A program made the translations under genes and the position numbers. Source: Ramlibacter monticola (GTDB taxonomy: Bacteria; Pseudomonadota; Gammaproteobacteria; Burkholderiales; Burkholderiaceae_C). Taken from it: a DNA stretch of 64,000 nt. The stretch spans positions 1-64,000 of the forward strand of contig NZ_JAEQNE010000008.1 of assembly GCF_016722785.1 (NCBI RefSeq), written 5' to 3'. The notes under the pieces were generated by a model that did no database searches, was not told the DNA's origin, and worked only from the letters and a program-made list of their open reading frames with translations. Shown one piece after another: positions 25,646 to 32,542 of the stretch; the stretch's first letter is position 1, and every line of letters starts with the position of its first letter.

Positions 25646-26002
25646 CTACAGCAGTCCCTCGCCGATCAAGGCGGCTTCGATCAGCGCACGAGCTCGAGCG
25701 CAGAGACTTTGCGCGGTGTCGAACTCACCCTCGACCCCCAGGCACTCTGCGCGCGCGAGCTGCGCGATGGCGCGCTGCAGCTCCAGCGGCATCTTGACCA
25801 CGTGCGCTTCGATGGTTCCCATCAAGAGTTCCTCCAGCTCGTCCTCGGGGCTGGCGGGCCCGCCGGGGCGCGCGTAGCCGCGCTCGGGCGAGTAGACCTT
25901 GCGCCAGCAGTGCCAGCGTGCCAGAAGGCCACCCAGGCGATGCAGCGGCGCCTGGCGCTCGGGCGCCAGGGTGCGCAGCAGCGCCGGGGTGGTGCGGTTC
26001 AT
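25646..26002 (-). CDS. Phage protein just before the late-operon terminator; antiterminator candidate
   Basis: The 118-residue protein is the last gene before the terminator that fences off the packaging and virion genes. It has a basic, Trp-containing segment RLGGLLARWHCWRKVYSPER followed by GYARPGG, loosely like the 'W.rW....gyP..s' region of Q-type antiterminators, and a helical C-terminal half. The position fits a late regulator, but the sequence match is weak, so the call is tentative. Confidence 0.5.
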   Translation of the reverse strand: MNRTTPALLRTLAPERQAPLHRLGGLLARWHCWRKVYSPERGYARPGGPASPEDELEELLMGTIEAHVVKMPLELQRAIAQLARAECLGVEGEFDTAQSLCARARALIEAALIGEGLL

Positions 26003-26006
26003 TGCT

Positions 26007-26774
26007 TCAGGCCAGCGGCTTGGCCAGCACGCCGAAGACCTCGCGCAGCTCGTAGCAGGCTTCGCGCTGCATCTGGTCGAGCACCTTCTGGAGGCAGTCG
26101 GGATGCTCGGTCAGGCGCGCGCGCAGCTCCACTGCTTCGGCACGGTCCATCACCAGGCTCACCGCGATGGTCACCATCTCCTCGTCCCGCACGAGGCTCG
26201 CGGCGGCGCCCGAGGTGAGGAACCCCTGGCGCTCGCAGCGCGTGCGCGATGCCTGCTCCAGCGCCTGCGCCGCCGTCATGGCCTGCACGGCGGATTGCAC
26301 GATGCCGGGCGACTTCTTGGCGAGGTCGACGCACAGCTCGCCGCCTCGGATCTCGCGCTGCTGCCACTGCTCGGAGTGGTACAGGCGCCAGCGCTCGATG
26401 CCGTGCAGGCGCGCGTTCTCCTCGCGCACCTTGTCCATGCCCTGCTGCACCGTCAGGCCCACGCCCATGCCGCCGCACATGCCCGCCGCGTCGTAGACGT
26501 TGTTGGGCTTCAGCGGCTTGCGGGTCTCGGTCCACCCCTCGGCGGGCGCGGGCACGGGCATGCCGTCCTCGGGCAGGCGGTAGGGGTACTCGCCCGGCGG
26601 CAGCACCGTGCCATCGGGCTGATGGTCGCCGTGCTCGAAAGCGCGGGCGACCTCGCGCCGCTCGGCTTCGCGCTGCTCCTGCGGGGTGGGCCCGTAGGTG
26701 TCGCGGTAGTGGCGAGCGAGCATGTCGCTCTGGATGGCGCCCACCACCGTGCGGTCGTTGCTGGAATCGTTCAT
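26007..26774 (-). CDS. Phage early protein of unknown function
   Basis: This 255-residue protein contains two textual halves. The N-terminal half has Pro-rich motifs (PPGEYPYRLPEDGMPVP) and a Gly-rich GMCGGMGVGLTVQQGMDKVR. The C-terminal half is helical with many Glu and Arg residues. The ATG at 26774 overlaps the upstream stop as ATGA. No family is recognised; it belongs to the block of small early genes between replication and terminase. Confidence 0.55.
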   Translation of the reverse strand: MNDSSNDRTVVGAIQSDMLARHYRDTYGPTPQEQREAERREVARAFEHGDHQPDGTVLPPGEYPYRLPEDGMPVPAPAEGWTETRKPLKPNNVYDAAGMCGGMGVGLTVQQGMDKVREENARLHGIERWRLYHSEQWQQREIRGGELCVDLAKKSPGIVQSAVQAMTAAQALEQASRTRCERQGFLTSGAAASLVRDEEMVTIAVSLVMDRAEAVELRARLTEHPDCLQKVLDQMQREACYELREVFGVLAKPLA

Positions 26775-27166
26775 TGCACGTTCTCCTTCGCGGGTTGGTC
26801 GGCGCGACGCTGCGCCAGGAACTCCTGCTTGGACCTTTCCAGATCCTCCCCCGTGAGCCCGCTCTCGTTGGCGACGCAAGCCATCGCGCGCGCCATCAGC
26901 ACGTTGGTCGACTCCACCGTCATGTCCGCGTGGTCGCTCGCCTCGTGGTGGCCGTCCTTCCTGCCCGCCAGGTACGCCAGGTACAGCAGCGCCGGATCCA
27001 CCTGGCCGAACACCGGCAGCACGGCGGCGACGTATGTCTGGAAGCGCGCGAAGCGCTCCTGCAGCGCGGACTCCTGCAGCATCGCCACCAGTTGCGCGGC
27101 CTCGCTCGGGCCACCCTCTTCGTGGGAAGAGTCCTTGTCGCGCTCGTTGCTCTTGTCGTCGCACAT
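26771..27166 (-). CDS. Small acidic phage protein
   Basis: The 131-residue acidic protein has a charged N-terminal 25 residues, then helices around AAQLVAMLQESALQERFARF and a C-terminal LTGEDLERSKQEFLAQRRAD helix. It is coupled to the downstream gene by a four-base overlap. No family is recognised. Confidence 0.55.
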   Translation of the reverse strand: MCDDKSNERDKDSSHEEGGPSEAAQLVAMLQESALQERFARFQTYVAAVLPVFGQVDPALLYLAYLAGRKDGHHEASDHADMTVESTNVLMARAMACVANESGLTGEDLERSKQEFLAQRRADQPAKENVQ

Positions 27167-27180
27167 GATCGTCTGGCCTT

Positions 27181-27447
27181 TCACTGGTCTTCGGGGACAC
27201 CGCAGATGAGGTGCATCCATGCCACGTACAGCGTGGCGCTGTTGCGAAACTCGCGCGGGTCGTCGCGCAGGTAGAAGCTCACCACGCCCGTGCCCCACTC
27301 GCCGAACTTGTTGCGCGGGGTCACCACCTCGCGCGAGATCCCCAGCTCCTCGTTGAACGCGGTGAGGATGCCCTTGCTCTCCAGCGTCAGGTGCATGCCA
27401 GGCTTCATCGGCTGCGCGCAGAACTCCTCGTAGGTGAGCTCGCCCAT
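27181..27447 (-). CDS. Small phage protein
   Basis: The 88-residue protein (MGELTYEEFCAQPMKPGMHL...) is a compact alpha/beta domain by appearance, ending in LYVAWMHLICGVPEDQ. It follows the ParB-like gene with a two-base gap in the same direction. No function can be assigned. Confidence 0.5.
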   Translation of the reverse strand: MGELTYEEFCAQPMKPGMHLTLESKGILTAFNEELGISREVVTPRNKFGEWGTGVVSFYLRDDPREFRNSATLYVAWMHLICGVPEDQ

Positions 27448-27449
27448 CA

Positions 27450-28310
27450 CTAGGCACCTGCGACGGCGCGCAGCGCGCCGTCGCGCGCGGCCACGCGCAC
27501 CTTCTTCGCAGGCGGGGGCGGCGGCGGCACGAGGCCGCGTTCGACCACGCTGCGCGCCCACTCCAGCACCGGCGCCGCGTCGGCGACCTGCACCTTCTTC
27601 AGGTTGGCATTGCGCGGATCGAACACCTTCACGCAGCGGGCGAACAGGTCCGGCGTGCTTTTGGAGCCGATGCGCCCGTCGATCTCCGCGTTGGCGAGTG
27701 CCTTGACCACCGGCGACATCGACGAGAAGTCGCGCCGCACGAGTGCCTGATACACCAGCTTGATGTAGTCGCGGTCGCGGCTGGTCTTCATCGCCAGGAT
27801 CGCCGCCGCGCGCACCGGCGCCGAACTCCACGTGCGCTTGCGCGTCGGGCAGAACTCCATCAACTCGTTGAACTCGGGCATCAGCCACGCCACGATGGGA
27901 TCGACGAACTGCGGGGTGCGGCCCGTGCGGCCATTCGCCAGCAGCATGCCCAGGAAACTGCCCACCTCCGACAGGTCGCGCCCGATGCGAAGCACATCCG
28001 CGATGCTGCGCGGCGAGCTCACCGTGTCCAGCACCGGGAACACCGTGTCCCGCGAGACGTCGCGCCACACGACGATCCTGCCCTCCCATCCGTCGGGCAG
28101 CAGGCTGATGGCCGTGAGCCGGTGCTGCCCGTCCATCAGGTTGCCGTCCTCGTCGAACGCGATGCCCTGAATCGAGGTCACGAACTCGCCGCGCCCAAAC
28201 ATCGCGTGGAACATCTCCACGTGCCCAACGCGCAACGGACGGTTGCCCACGTTGAGTTTCATCCACTCGCGCGCGATGCGCGGCGTCACCCGTTCGATGG
28301 TCTGCTTCAT
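27450..28310 (-). CDS. ParB-like (Srx-fold) phage protein
   Basis: The 286-residue protein carries a ParB N-terminal-like motif, NLMDGQHRLTAI at about residues 58-69, preceded by EFVTSIQGIAFDEDG. The D-G-Q-H-R pattern is the nucleotide-binding core of the ParB/sulfiredoxin superfamily in phage proteins. No canonical HTH is visible in the C-terminal half, which ends in a Pro-rich, basic tail. The family includes CTP-dependent and nuclease members; which applies here is unclear. The ATG at 28310 overlaps the upstream stop as TGATG. Confidence 0.75.
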   Translation of the reverse strand: MKQTIERVTPRIAREWMKLNVGNRPLRVGHVEMFHAMFGRGEFVTSIQGIAFDEDGNLMDGQHRLTAISLLPDGWEGRIVVWRDVSRDTVFPVLDTVSSPRSIADVLRIGRDLSEVGSFLGMLLANGRTGRTPQFVDPIVAWLMPEFNELMEFCPTRKRTWSSAPVRAAAILAMKTSRDRDYIKLVYQALVRRDFSSMSPVVKALANAEIDGRIGSKSTPDLFARCVKVFDPRNANLKKVQVADAAPVLEWARSVVERGLVPPPPPPAKKVRVAARDGALRAVAGA

Positions 28311-28978
28311 CACGCGGCCCTCCTCGCTTCAATGGCTTCGCTCACCTCGTCCAGCAGGTGCCTTTCCTCGTCGCTGAACTGACCGTTGGCAGCAGCAATC
28401 GCACGCAGCAGCAGCCGCGCGTACATGCAAAGCATCGAGGCGTCCATCCTCGCCGCCTCGGCGAGCTCGCGCTTGAGCCTCGCGGCCTTCTTCGGCGGCA
28501 GCGGGTTGCCCACCAGGCGCTTCTTGGTCTTGGCCGTGATTGGCATGCGGCCCGTGTGGGTCGCCACCGCTTCGGCCAGCGCCTTCTGCGTGGGCACATC
28601 ACCCTTGGCCCGTGTCGTCGCGAAGTACTTGTCCACCGCTATCCCTCCCGCAGCAATTCGCTCGTAGTCGTTCGCGCAGCTCGTGCTGATGCCAGCCGCG
28701 TGCAATGCCTCCCTCTTCGTGACTTCTTCCGCGTGCGCGGAAGAAGTGCCACGACGCAGCCCCTGCACCTTGGGCAGCTCGCGCGTGATCTCGCCGATCC
28801 TTACCATCGCGCGCAGCTTGATCTCGGCCATGTCGCGCCGCGCCTTGCGGTCGTTCTTCTGCAGCGCGTACAGCTCCAGCGCCTTGGCCTTGTCGCGGAT
28901 GTCCTTGACGTCGTCCACCCGCACGCAGTCCGCGAGAGCAACGCGAAACCTGTCGTAGTTCATCAAGTCGGTCCCCAT
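28310..28978 (-). CDS. Phage early protein of unknown function
   Basis: The 222-residue basic helical protein contains VKDIRDKAKALELYALQKND and DMAEIKLRAMVRIGEITREL, a pattern seen in phage proteins often found beside ParB-like genes, followed by an ISTSCANDYERIA stretch that may be HTH-like. The C-terminal KRELAEAARMDASMLCMYAR region is helical. It overlaps the ParB-like gene, and the two probably act together. The annotation stays hypothetical. Confidence 0.6.
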   Translation of the reverse strand: MGTDLMNYDRFRVALADCVRVDDVKDIRDKAKALELYALQKNDRKARRDMAEIKLRAMVRIGEITRELPKVQGLRRGTSSAHAEEVTKREALHAAGISTSCANDYERIAAGGIAVDKYFATTRAKGDVPTQKALAEAVATHTGRMPITAKTKKRLVGNPLPPKKAARLKRELAEAARMDASMLCMYARLLLRAIAAANGQFSDEERHLLDEVSEAIEARRAA

Positions 28979-28979
28979 C

Positions 28980-29189
28980 TCAGTTCCCCTCGTGCACGAG
29001 GTCGCCGGGCCTGGGCCCGGCGCCCGCGCGCAGTTGCGCGATCTCCTCGCTGGCATCGTCGATGGCAGCGGTGTACCCGGCCACCCACGTGAGCCTGTCG
29101 TAGCCGCCGCACTCGCGCTCGGCATAGCGCTGGCGCGCATCGAGCCGCTGCACGTGCTGGAAGCACTTCGCATAAACCGCATCGCTCAT
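28980..29189 (-). CDS. Small phage protein
   Basis: The 69-residue product starts MSDAVYAKCFQHVQRLDARQ and is mostly helical. The ATG at 29189 has AAAGGAG upstream, which decides the start. Its stop lies directly before the next start. No family is recognised. Confidence 0.55.
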   Translation of the reverse strand: MSDAVYAKCFQHVQRLDARQRYAERECGGYDRLTWVAGYTAAIDDASEEIAQLRAGAGPRPGDLVHEGN

Positions 29190-29203
29190 GTCTCGCTCTC
29201 CTT

Positions 29204-29566
29204 TCATTGCAGAACCTCGTCTGCGTCGTCGCTCTCGCACATCACCACCACCCCCCAGTTCCTGCTCCTCTCCTGCGCGTACACCCACCTGATGCGCTCA
29301 TCCCCGTCATCGCACCCCAGCCACCGCGCCACCTCGTCCCTCGCCGCCTTCATCGCCCCGCGCAGGTTGTCGTCGTCCAACTTCCTGCCGTAAGGGCCCA
29401 CCCGCTGCAGCAGCACCACGCACGGCACCGACGGCACCTCCTTCACGGTGTTCAGCACCATCCCCACCGCGAACCTCTCGCGCTTCACCCGCCTGGCTCG
29501 CGCCATGTGGTGCTCCCGCACGTTGGGCGCCGACACCGTGCGCAAGGGAATGCGCACCGCGATCAC
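29204..29566 (-). CDS. RusA-like Holliday-junction endonuclease candidate
   Basis: The 120-residue protein contains the acidic signature KLDDDNLRGAMKAARDEVAR followed by WLGCDDGDERIRWVYAQE. This is the 'D.DN..K...D.....g..DD..v' arrangement of RusA-type resolvases. The N-terminus is basic and strand-rich. I place the start at GTG 29566, which overlaps the upstream stop as GTGA. Such enzymes resolve branched DNA before packaging in many phages. One of the usual aspartates may be shifted, so the activity is uncertain. Confidence 0.65.
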   Translation of the reverse strand: MIAVRIPLRTVSAPNVREHHMARARRVKRERFAVGMVLNTVKEVPSVPCVVLLQRVGPYGRKLDDDNLRGAMKAARDEVARWLGCDDGDERIRWVYAQERSRNWGVVVMCESDDADEVLQ

Positions 29567-29682
29567 CGCGACCACCACAACGCCGGACGCATCAGCCCCA
29601 GCACCACCATCGCCACGAGGAACACCAGCGGGCCCGTCAGGACGCCCGCGATGTACGCCACCAGCAGCCACCAGGCACTCAT
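29563..29682 (-). CDS. 39-residue membrane protein
   Basis: GGAGG lies about six bases before ATG 29682. The product MSAWWLLVAYIAGVLTGPLV plus a second hydrophobic run (FLVAMVVLGLM) ends in PALWWSR, giving one long or two short membrane segments. It is coupled to the RusA-like gene by a GTGA overlap. Small membrane proteins like this occur in early operons, sometimes as superinfection-exclusion factors; no role is proven. Confidence 0.6.
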   Translation of the reverse strand: MSAWWLLVAYIAGVLTGPLVFLVAMVVLGLMRPALWWSR

Positions 29683-30052
29683 CGAATGCCTCCTCGTGAC
29701 GAAACAACTTTCGGGTGCGGGGACGGGTGGGGCCTACCTTTTCCCCGGCACCCCCCGCCGCCGGATCGACCCGCCCCTGCCCCTCGGCACGGCGCCCGGC
29801 ACGGCCCGCAGCCAGGCCAGGCGGCCATCCCGCGCCAGGCACGCACGCAGGCCCGCAGCAGGCCCATGGCTGCACGATCACGATGCAGCCGACGTTGGGG
29901 TAGGGGTACAGCTCGCGCCCCTGCATGGGGTCGTTGCGGCTCCCAGGTCGCGACGCGAGCAGGAGGGTGGGATGTGCACCGGCATGTGCATCGGCTCGTG
30001 CGATGCAGAGCCAGGCCGCGCCAGGCTTGAAGACAAAGCGTCGTCCTACGGG
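29683..30052 (-). other. 370-base stretch without a confident gene
   Basis: This segment between the replication gene and the 39-residue membrane protein is open in one minus-strand frame (with phrases like RELYPYPNVGCIVIVQPWAC) but has no convincing start or ribosome binding site before 29926. That frame turns into Gly/Arg/Pro low complexity downstream. Short alternatives also look non-coding. It may hold a decayed gene or regulatory sequence. Confidence 0.4.
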
Positions 30053-30970
30053 TCATTGCGTGCCTCGCACCTTCGCGAGCAGCGCAGGACTGAGCAGCCC
30101 CTGCAAGGGGTCCGGCGCAGCCGCAGCAGTGGCGACAGGGCCAGCAGCAGCCGCGTCCCGGCGCCGCCCTTCGACCGTCGACAGCACGTAGGCGAACGTG
30201 CAGCGCGGCTGTCCACGCAGCTCTGCCACAACGTCGACCAGCTCCTGCTCGGCACCAGCGTCGACCAAGCGCATGAAGCCGGGATGCGATGGGTTCAGGC
30301 TCGGCAGTCCGGCGCCCTTCAGCCGCAACGCGACGGCGCCGTAGCGCGACCCGCCGGGCTGCGGGGTGACGCTCGCCGGACGCTCTCTCTCTGTGAGAGC
30401 TGTATTTGTATTTAGGTATTCCGCGTGCGCGCGCGAGGGCGTAACCCCGTGGGGTGACGTTGGGGTTACGGTTGGGGTTACGCCGCGATGCTCGTCGATG
30501 GCACGCTGCAGCTCGCGCAGTGAAGTGTGCTTGCGAGTGGCGATGCCCATGCGCTCGGCCTGATCGCGGAGCTCGTCGATGCGGCCACGGTAGCGTTGCA
30601 TGCGCGCCGTCACCGTAACGTCGCCCGTAACACCTGCTGGGGTGACAGTTGGGGTTACGGGTGGGGTTACGTTGGGGTTACGCAGCTCTGCTGGTGCGAG
30701 CTCTGCATTGCGCGGCATACGCAAGAGCTGCAGGCCCGGCCTGCGACCCAGCTCGGTCACCACGAAGTGCTTGTCGAGCACGCTCTGGCAGAGCTCGCGG
30801 TCTGCGCGGCTGTAGGCGCCTGCGATGCCGCAGCACTGGTCGAAGTCGAGCGGCAGCATGCGCAGCAGGCGCATTGTGTGCACGGTGAGGGCGATGGTCA
30901 TTGCGAGCTCACGGTCGGCGCCGCGCATGCGCTCCAGCGTGTCCAGGTTGAGGGTCACGTGGTGGTTCAC
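30053..30970 (-). CDS. Phage replication protein with embedded repeat region
   Basis: The 305-residue protein starts at GTG 30970, overlapping the previous stop as GTGA. Its N-terminal 85 residues are helical and could form a winged helix (MTIALTVHTMRLLRMLPLDF; AGAYSRADRELCQSVLDKHF). The middle has VTP repeats produced by GTAACCCC iterons in the DNA, and an RMQRYRGRIDELRDQAERMG helix. The C-terminal part resembles helicase-loader-like early proteins. By position after the Cro-like gene and by embedded iterons it parallels the lambda O gene. No sequence family is recognised. Confidence 0.6.
   Translation of the reverse strand: MNHHVTLNLDTLERMRGADRELAMTIALTVHTMRLLRMLPLDFDQCCGIAGAYSRADRELCQSVLDKHFVVTELGRRPGLQLLRMPRNAELAPAELRNPNVTPPVTPTVTPAGVTGDVTVTARMQRYRGRIDELRDQAERMGIATRKHTSLRELQRAIDEHRGVTPTVTPTSPHGVTPSRAHAEYLNTNTALTERERPASVTPQPGGSRYGAVALRLKGAGLPSLNPSHPGFMRLVDAGAEQELVDVVAELRGQPRCTFAYVLSTVEGRRRDAAAAGPVATAAAAPDPLQGLLSPALLAKVRGTQ
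30397..30682. other. Putative phage replication origin (iterons plus AT-rich stretch)
   Basis: GGGGTTACG occurs at 30462-30470, 30474-30482, 30651-30659, 30663-30671 and 30674-30682, with variant GGGGTGAC at 30639-30646 and an inverted GTAACCCC at 30441-30448. Spacing is 11-12 bases, close to one helical turn. Beside the first cluster, 30397-30421 is a strikingly AT-rich run (GCTGTATTTGTATTTAGGTA) in otherwise very GC-rich DNA. Iterons plus an AT-rich element inside a replication gene match the lambda origin plan. Confidence 0.55.
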
Positions 30971-31428
30971 GACAGGTGTCCATGGGCCCTCAGAACTTCC
31001 TCGGCGAGCTCGCGTGCGCGGCGGGACTTGCCTTCCGTGTTGGAGTGGATGCGCAGGGCCCAGGCGATGCCGTCGCTGCGGCGCGCGCCGTCGATGAATT
31101 CCTGCTGCAGGATGCGCAGGGCCGCGAGTGCTTCGCGCTTTTCGTGCGAGTGCACCTTCCGCGGCGACCACGCGAGCTGCGCCAGCTCGATCACGACGGG
31201 CCTCTGGTTGGCGAGGGCCCGCAACTGGCGCACGTTGGGCACGCTGTCGCCGGGGAGGTGCTCCAGCATGTAGCGCACGCTCGCCTCGGACAATCCCGCG
31301 AGCTCGGTGCCGAAGTGGGCGCGGATCTGCTCGTTGGCGTGCACGTAGCTGCCAAGGAACCGCTTGCCATACAGCAGCGACATCTTGAGCATCACGGCAT
31401 CGAGCAGCGTCGCGTCGAGCGCGTCCAT
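30967..31428 (-). CDS. Phage early protein upstream of the replication gene
   Basis: The 153-residue helical, mildly basic protein lies between the Cro-like regulator and the replication gene and overlaps the latter by four bases. It contains LLYGKRFLGSYVHANEQIRA and a basic AWSPRKVHSHEKREALAALR segment. The place in the operon suggests a replication accessory function, but no family is recognised. Confidence 0.6.
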   Translation of the reverse strand: MDALDATLLDAVMLKMSLLYGKRFLGSYVHANEQIRAHFGTELAGLSEASVRYMLEHLPGDSVPNVRQLRALANQRPVVIELAQLAWSPRKVHSHEKREALAALRILQQEFIDGARRSDGIAWALRIHSNTEGKSRRARELAEEVLRAHGHLS

Positions 31429-31437
31429 GTGCTGCCC

Positions 31438-31731
31438 CTACGCGGCCTGCTGCTCGTCTTCCTCGGCGACCTCGTCGCGCGGCGCGGGCACGGTCATGAG
31501 GTCGGCCATGGTCTGGTCGTCGACCTTCACGAACTCCACCTCCTGCCCGTGCGCCAGAGCCCACTCCTTGCGCACGAGCGCGGCGAGCACGCCGTCGACG
31601 ACGCGCCGACTCGTGAGGTGGCCGAACTTGTCGGTCTGCCAGGCCGCCACGTTCTGCCTGCTGCAGCCCATGGCCTGCGCCGCCTTCGTGGGGCTGTTCC
31701 CCAGCACGTACACCGCATTGCGTTTCAACAT
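31438..31731 (-). CDS. Cro-like HTH regulator
   Basis: The 97-residue protein has an N-terminal helix-turn-helix: MLKRNAVYVLGNSPTKAAQA followed by MGCSRQNVAAWQTDKFG, the 'A...g.s...v..W' Cro/YdaS pattern. The remainder is acidic. It is the first gene of the long leftward operon and is divergent from the rightward recombination genes, exactly where Cro sits in lambdoid phages. It likely binds the operators in the adjacent divergent region. It is also the only candidate repressor I can recognise. Confidence 0.75.
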   Translation of the reverse strand: MLKRNAVYVLGNSPTKAAQAMGCSRQNVAAWQTDKFGHLTSRRVVDGVLAALVRKEWALAHGQEVEFVKVDDQTMADLMTVPAPRDEVAEEDEQQAA

Positions 31732-32006
31732 CTCCGAGCCCCTACTTTTTTTTCAAGCGCAGAACCTTGCGCCGAAAAAAATGGCGATGCAATGGGCAAC
31801 GTGTTCGCGCTCGCAACGGGACTTCGCATCTCATTGGAGAGCGGGACGATGCGGGACATCGCGCGGTAGTTCGCGGGACATGACCCACTGACGTCCCAAC
31901 TTTTTCCGCCAGTGAATTTGCTCGGGACCAGTGCCTTTGCTTTTTGTCCCCAGGCTCTGGACCTCAATGCACTTTCCCTGCGCCAGCGGTGCTGCAATCG
32001 CGCGCC
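31732..32006. promoter_or_regulatory. Divergent control region with repeated GGGAC operators
   Basis: Between the leftward Cro-like gene and the rightward early genes, GGGAC recurs at 31818, 31843, 31853, 31875 and 31924, with the inverted form GTCCC at 31893 and 31946. Two copies share the longer CGGGACAT. The region is less GC-rich than its surroundings, with A/T runs at 31745-31753 and 31783-31790. This is the expected place for the two early promoters and the repressor operators. Two short plus-strand frames inside it are not called. Confidence 0.55.
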
Positions 32007-32375
32007 ATGCACAACGACACCGCGCCGCTCACGAAGGCGCAGCAGCACGACGCGCTGTACTGGGAAGCCTTCATCGGATTGCACGCGGAGTTCCTGCGCG
32101 TGCTCGCGGACTCGCCCGCTGAGACGCTGGCCTGCCCGCACGAGGGGCCCGAGCTGGCGCTGGCGCGCGTGGTGTCGGAGCTCGTGCTCGCACAGGAAGG
32201 CGACCACCACACGCTGGCCGAACTGCTTCGCGTGGCGCACGGCGCCGCCGCGCGTGGCGACGCTCGTGCCCAAGGTGTCGTGGAGCATCTGGCGAACACC
32301 TACGCTGCGCACTTCGCCGCCGCGATGGACGAGGCGGGCGACTTCGCGAACACGCCGGTGGGAGCGTGCGAGTGA
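32007..32375 (+). CDS. First gene of the rightward early operon, unknown function
   Basis: The 122-residue acidic helical protein starts MHNDTAPLTKAQQHDALYWE. Most of it is Ala/Leu/Glu-rich helix and it contains a HEGPELALARVVSELVLAQE segment. It overlaps the methyltransferase remnant downstream. There is no HTH, so it does not look like a repressor. No family is recognised. Confidence 0.55.
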   Translation: MHNDTAPLTKAQQHDALYWEAFIGLHAEFLRVLADSPAETLACPHEGPELALARVVSELVLAQEGDHHTLAELLRVAHGAAARGDARAQGVVEHLANTYAAHFAAAMDEAGDFANTPVGACE

Positions 32376-32542
32376 TGGTCGCCTGCGAAGCCTCGGGCCG
32401 CGTGCGCGCGGCCTTTCGCGAGCTCGGGCACGACGCATGGTCCTCCGAGGACCGCTGGATGCTGTGCGCGCGCACCTACGAGGGTGTCGCCCAGGCGATG
32501 GCGCAGCAGTGGGGCTGCGAGTGCTGCGAGGAGGTGCAGTGA
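32375..32542 (+). pseudogene. Internally deleted remnant of a phage DNA methyltransferase-like gene
   Basis: The 55-codon frame begins VACEASGRVRAAFRELGHDA, the standard opening of phage cytosine-methyltransferase-like proteins ('vACE.SG.vr.aF...GhdAws'). After WS it jumps to RTYEGVAQAMAQQWG, the usual C-terminal ending. The roughly 150-250 residues between, including the catalytic region, are missing in frame. Start and stop overlap both neighbours (ATG at 32375 and TGATG at 32540), so the frame is still translated in the operon. It may be a dead relic or a small protein that kept some use. Confidence 0.65.

Noticed and set aside
29686..30030. Plus-strand frame in the 370-base gap
   Set aside because: It is Arg/Pro/His rich in the manner of wrong-frame GC-rich DNA and opposes the operon direction.
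31792..31869. Short plus-strand frame of 25 codons in the operator region, possible leader peptide or repressor start
   Set aside because: No ribosome binding site is seen, and the frame is too short to support.
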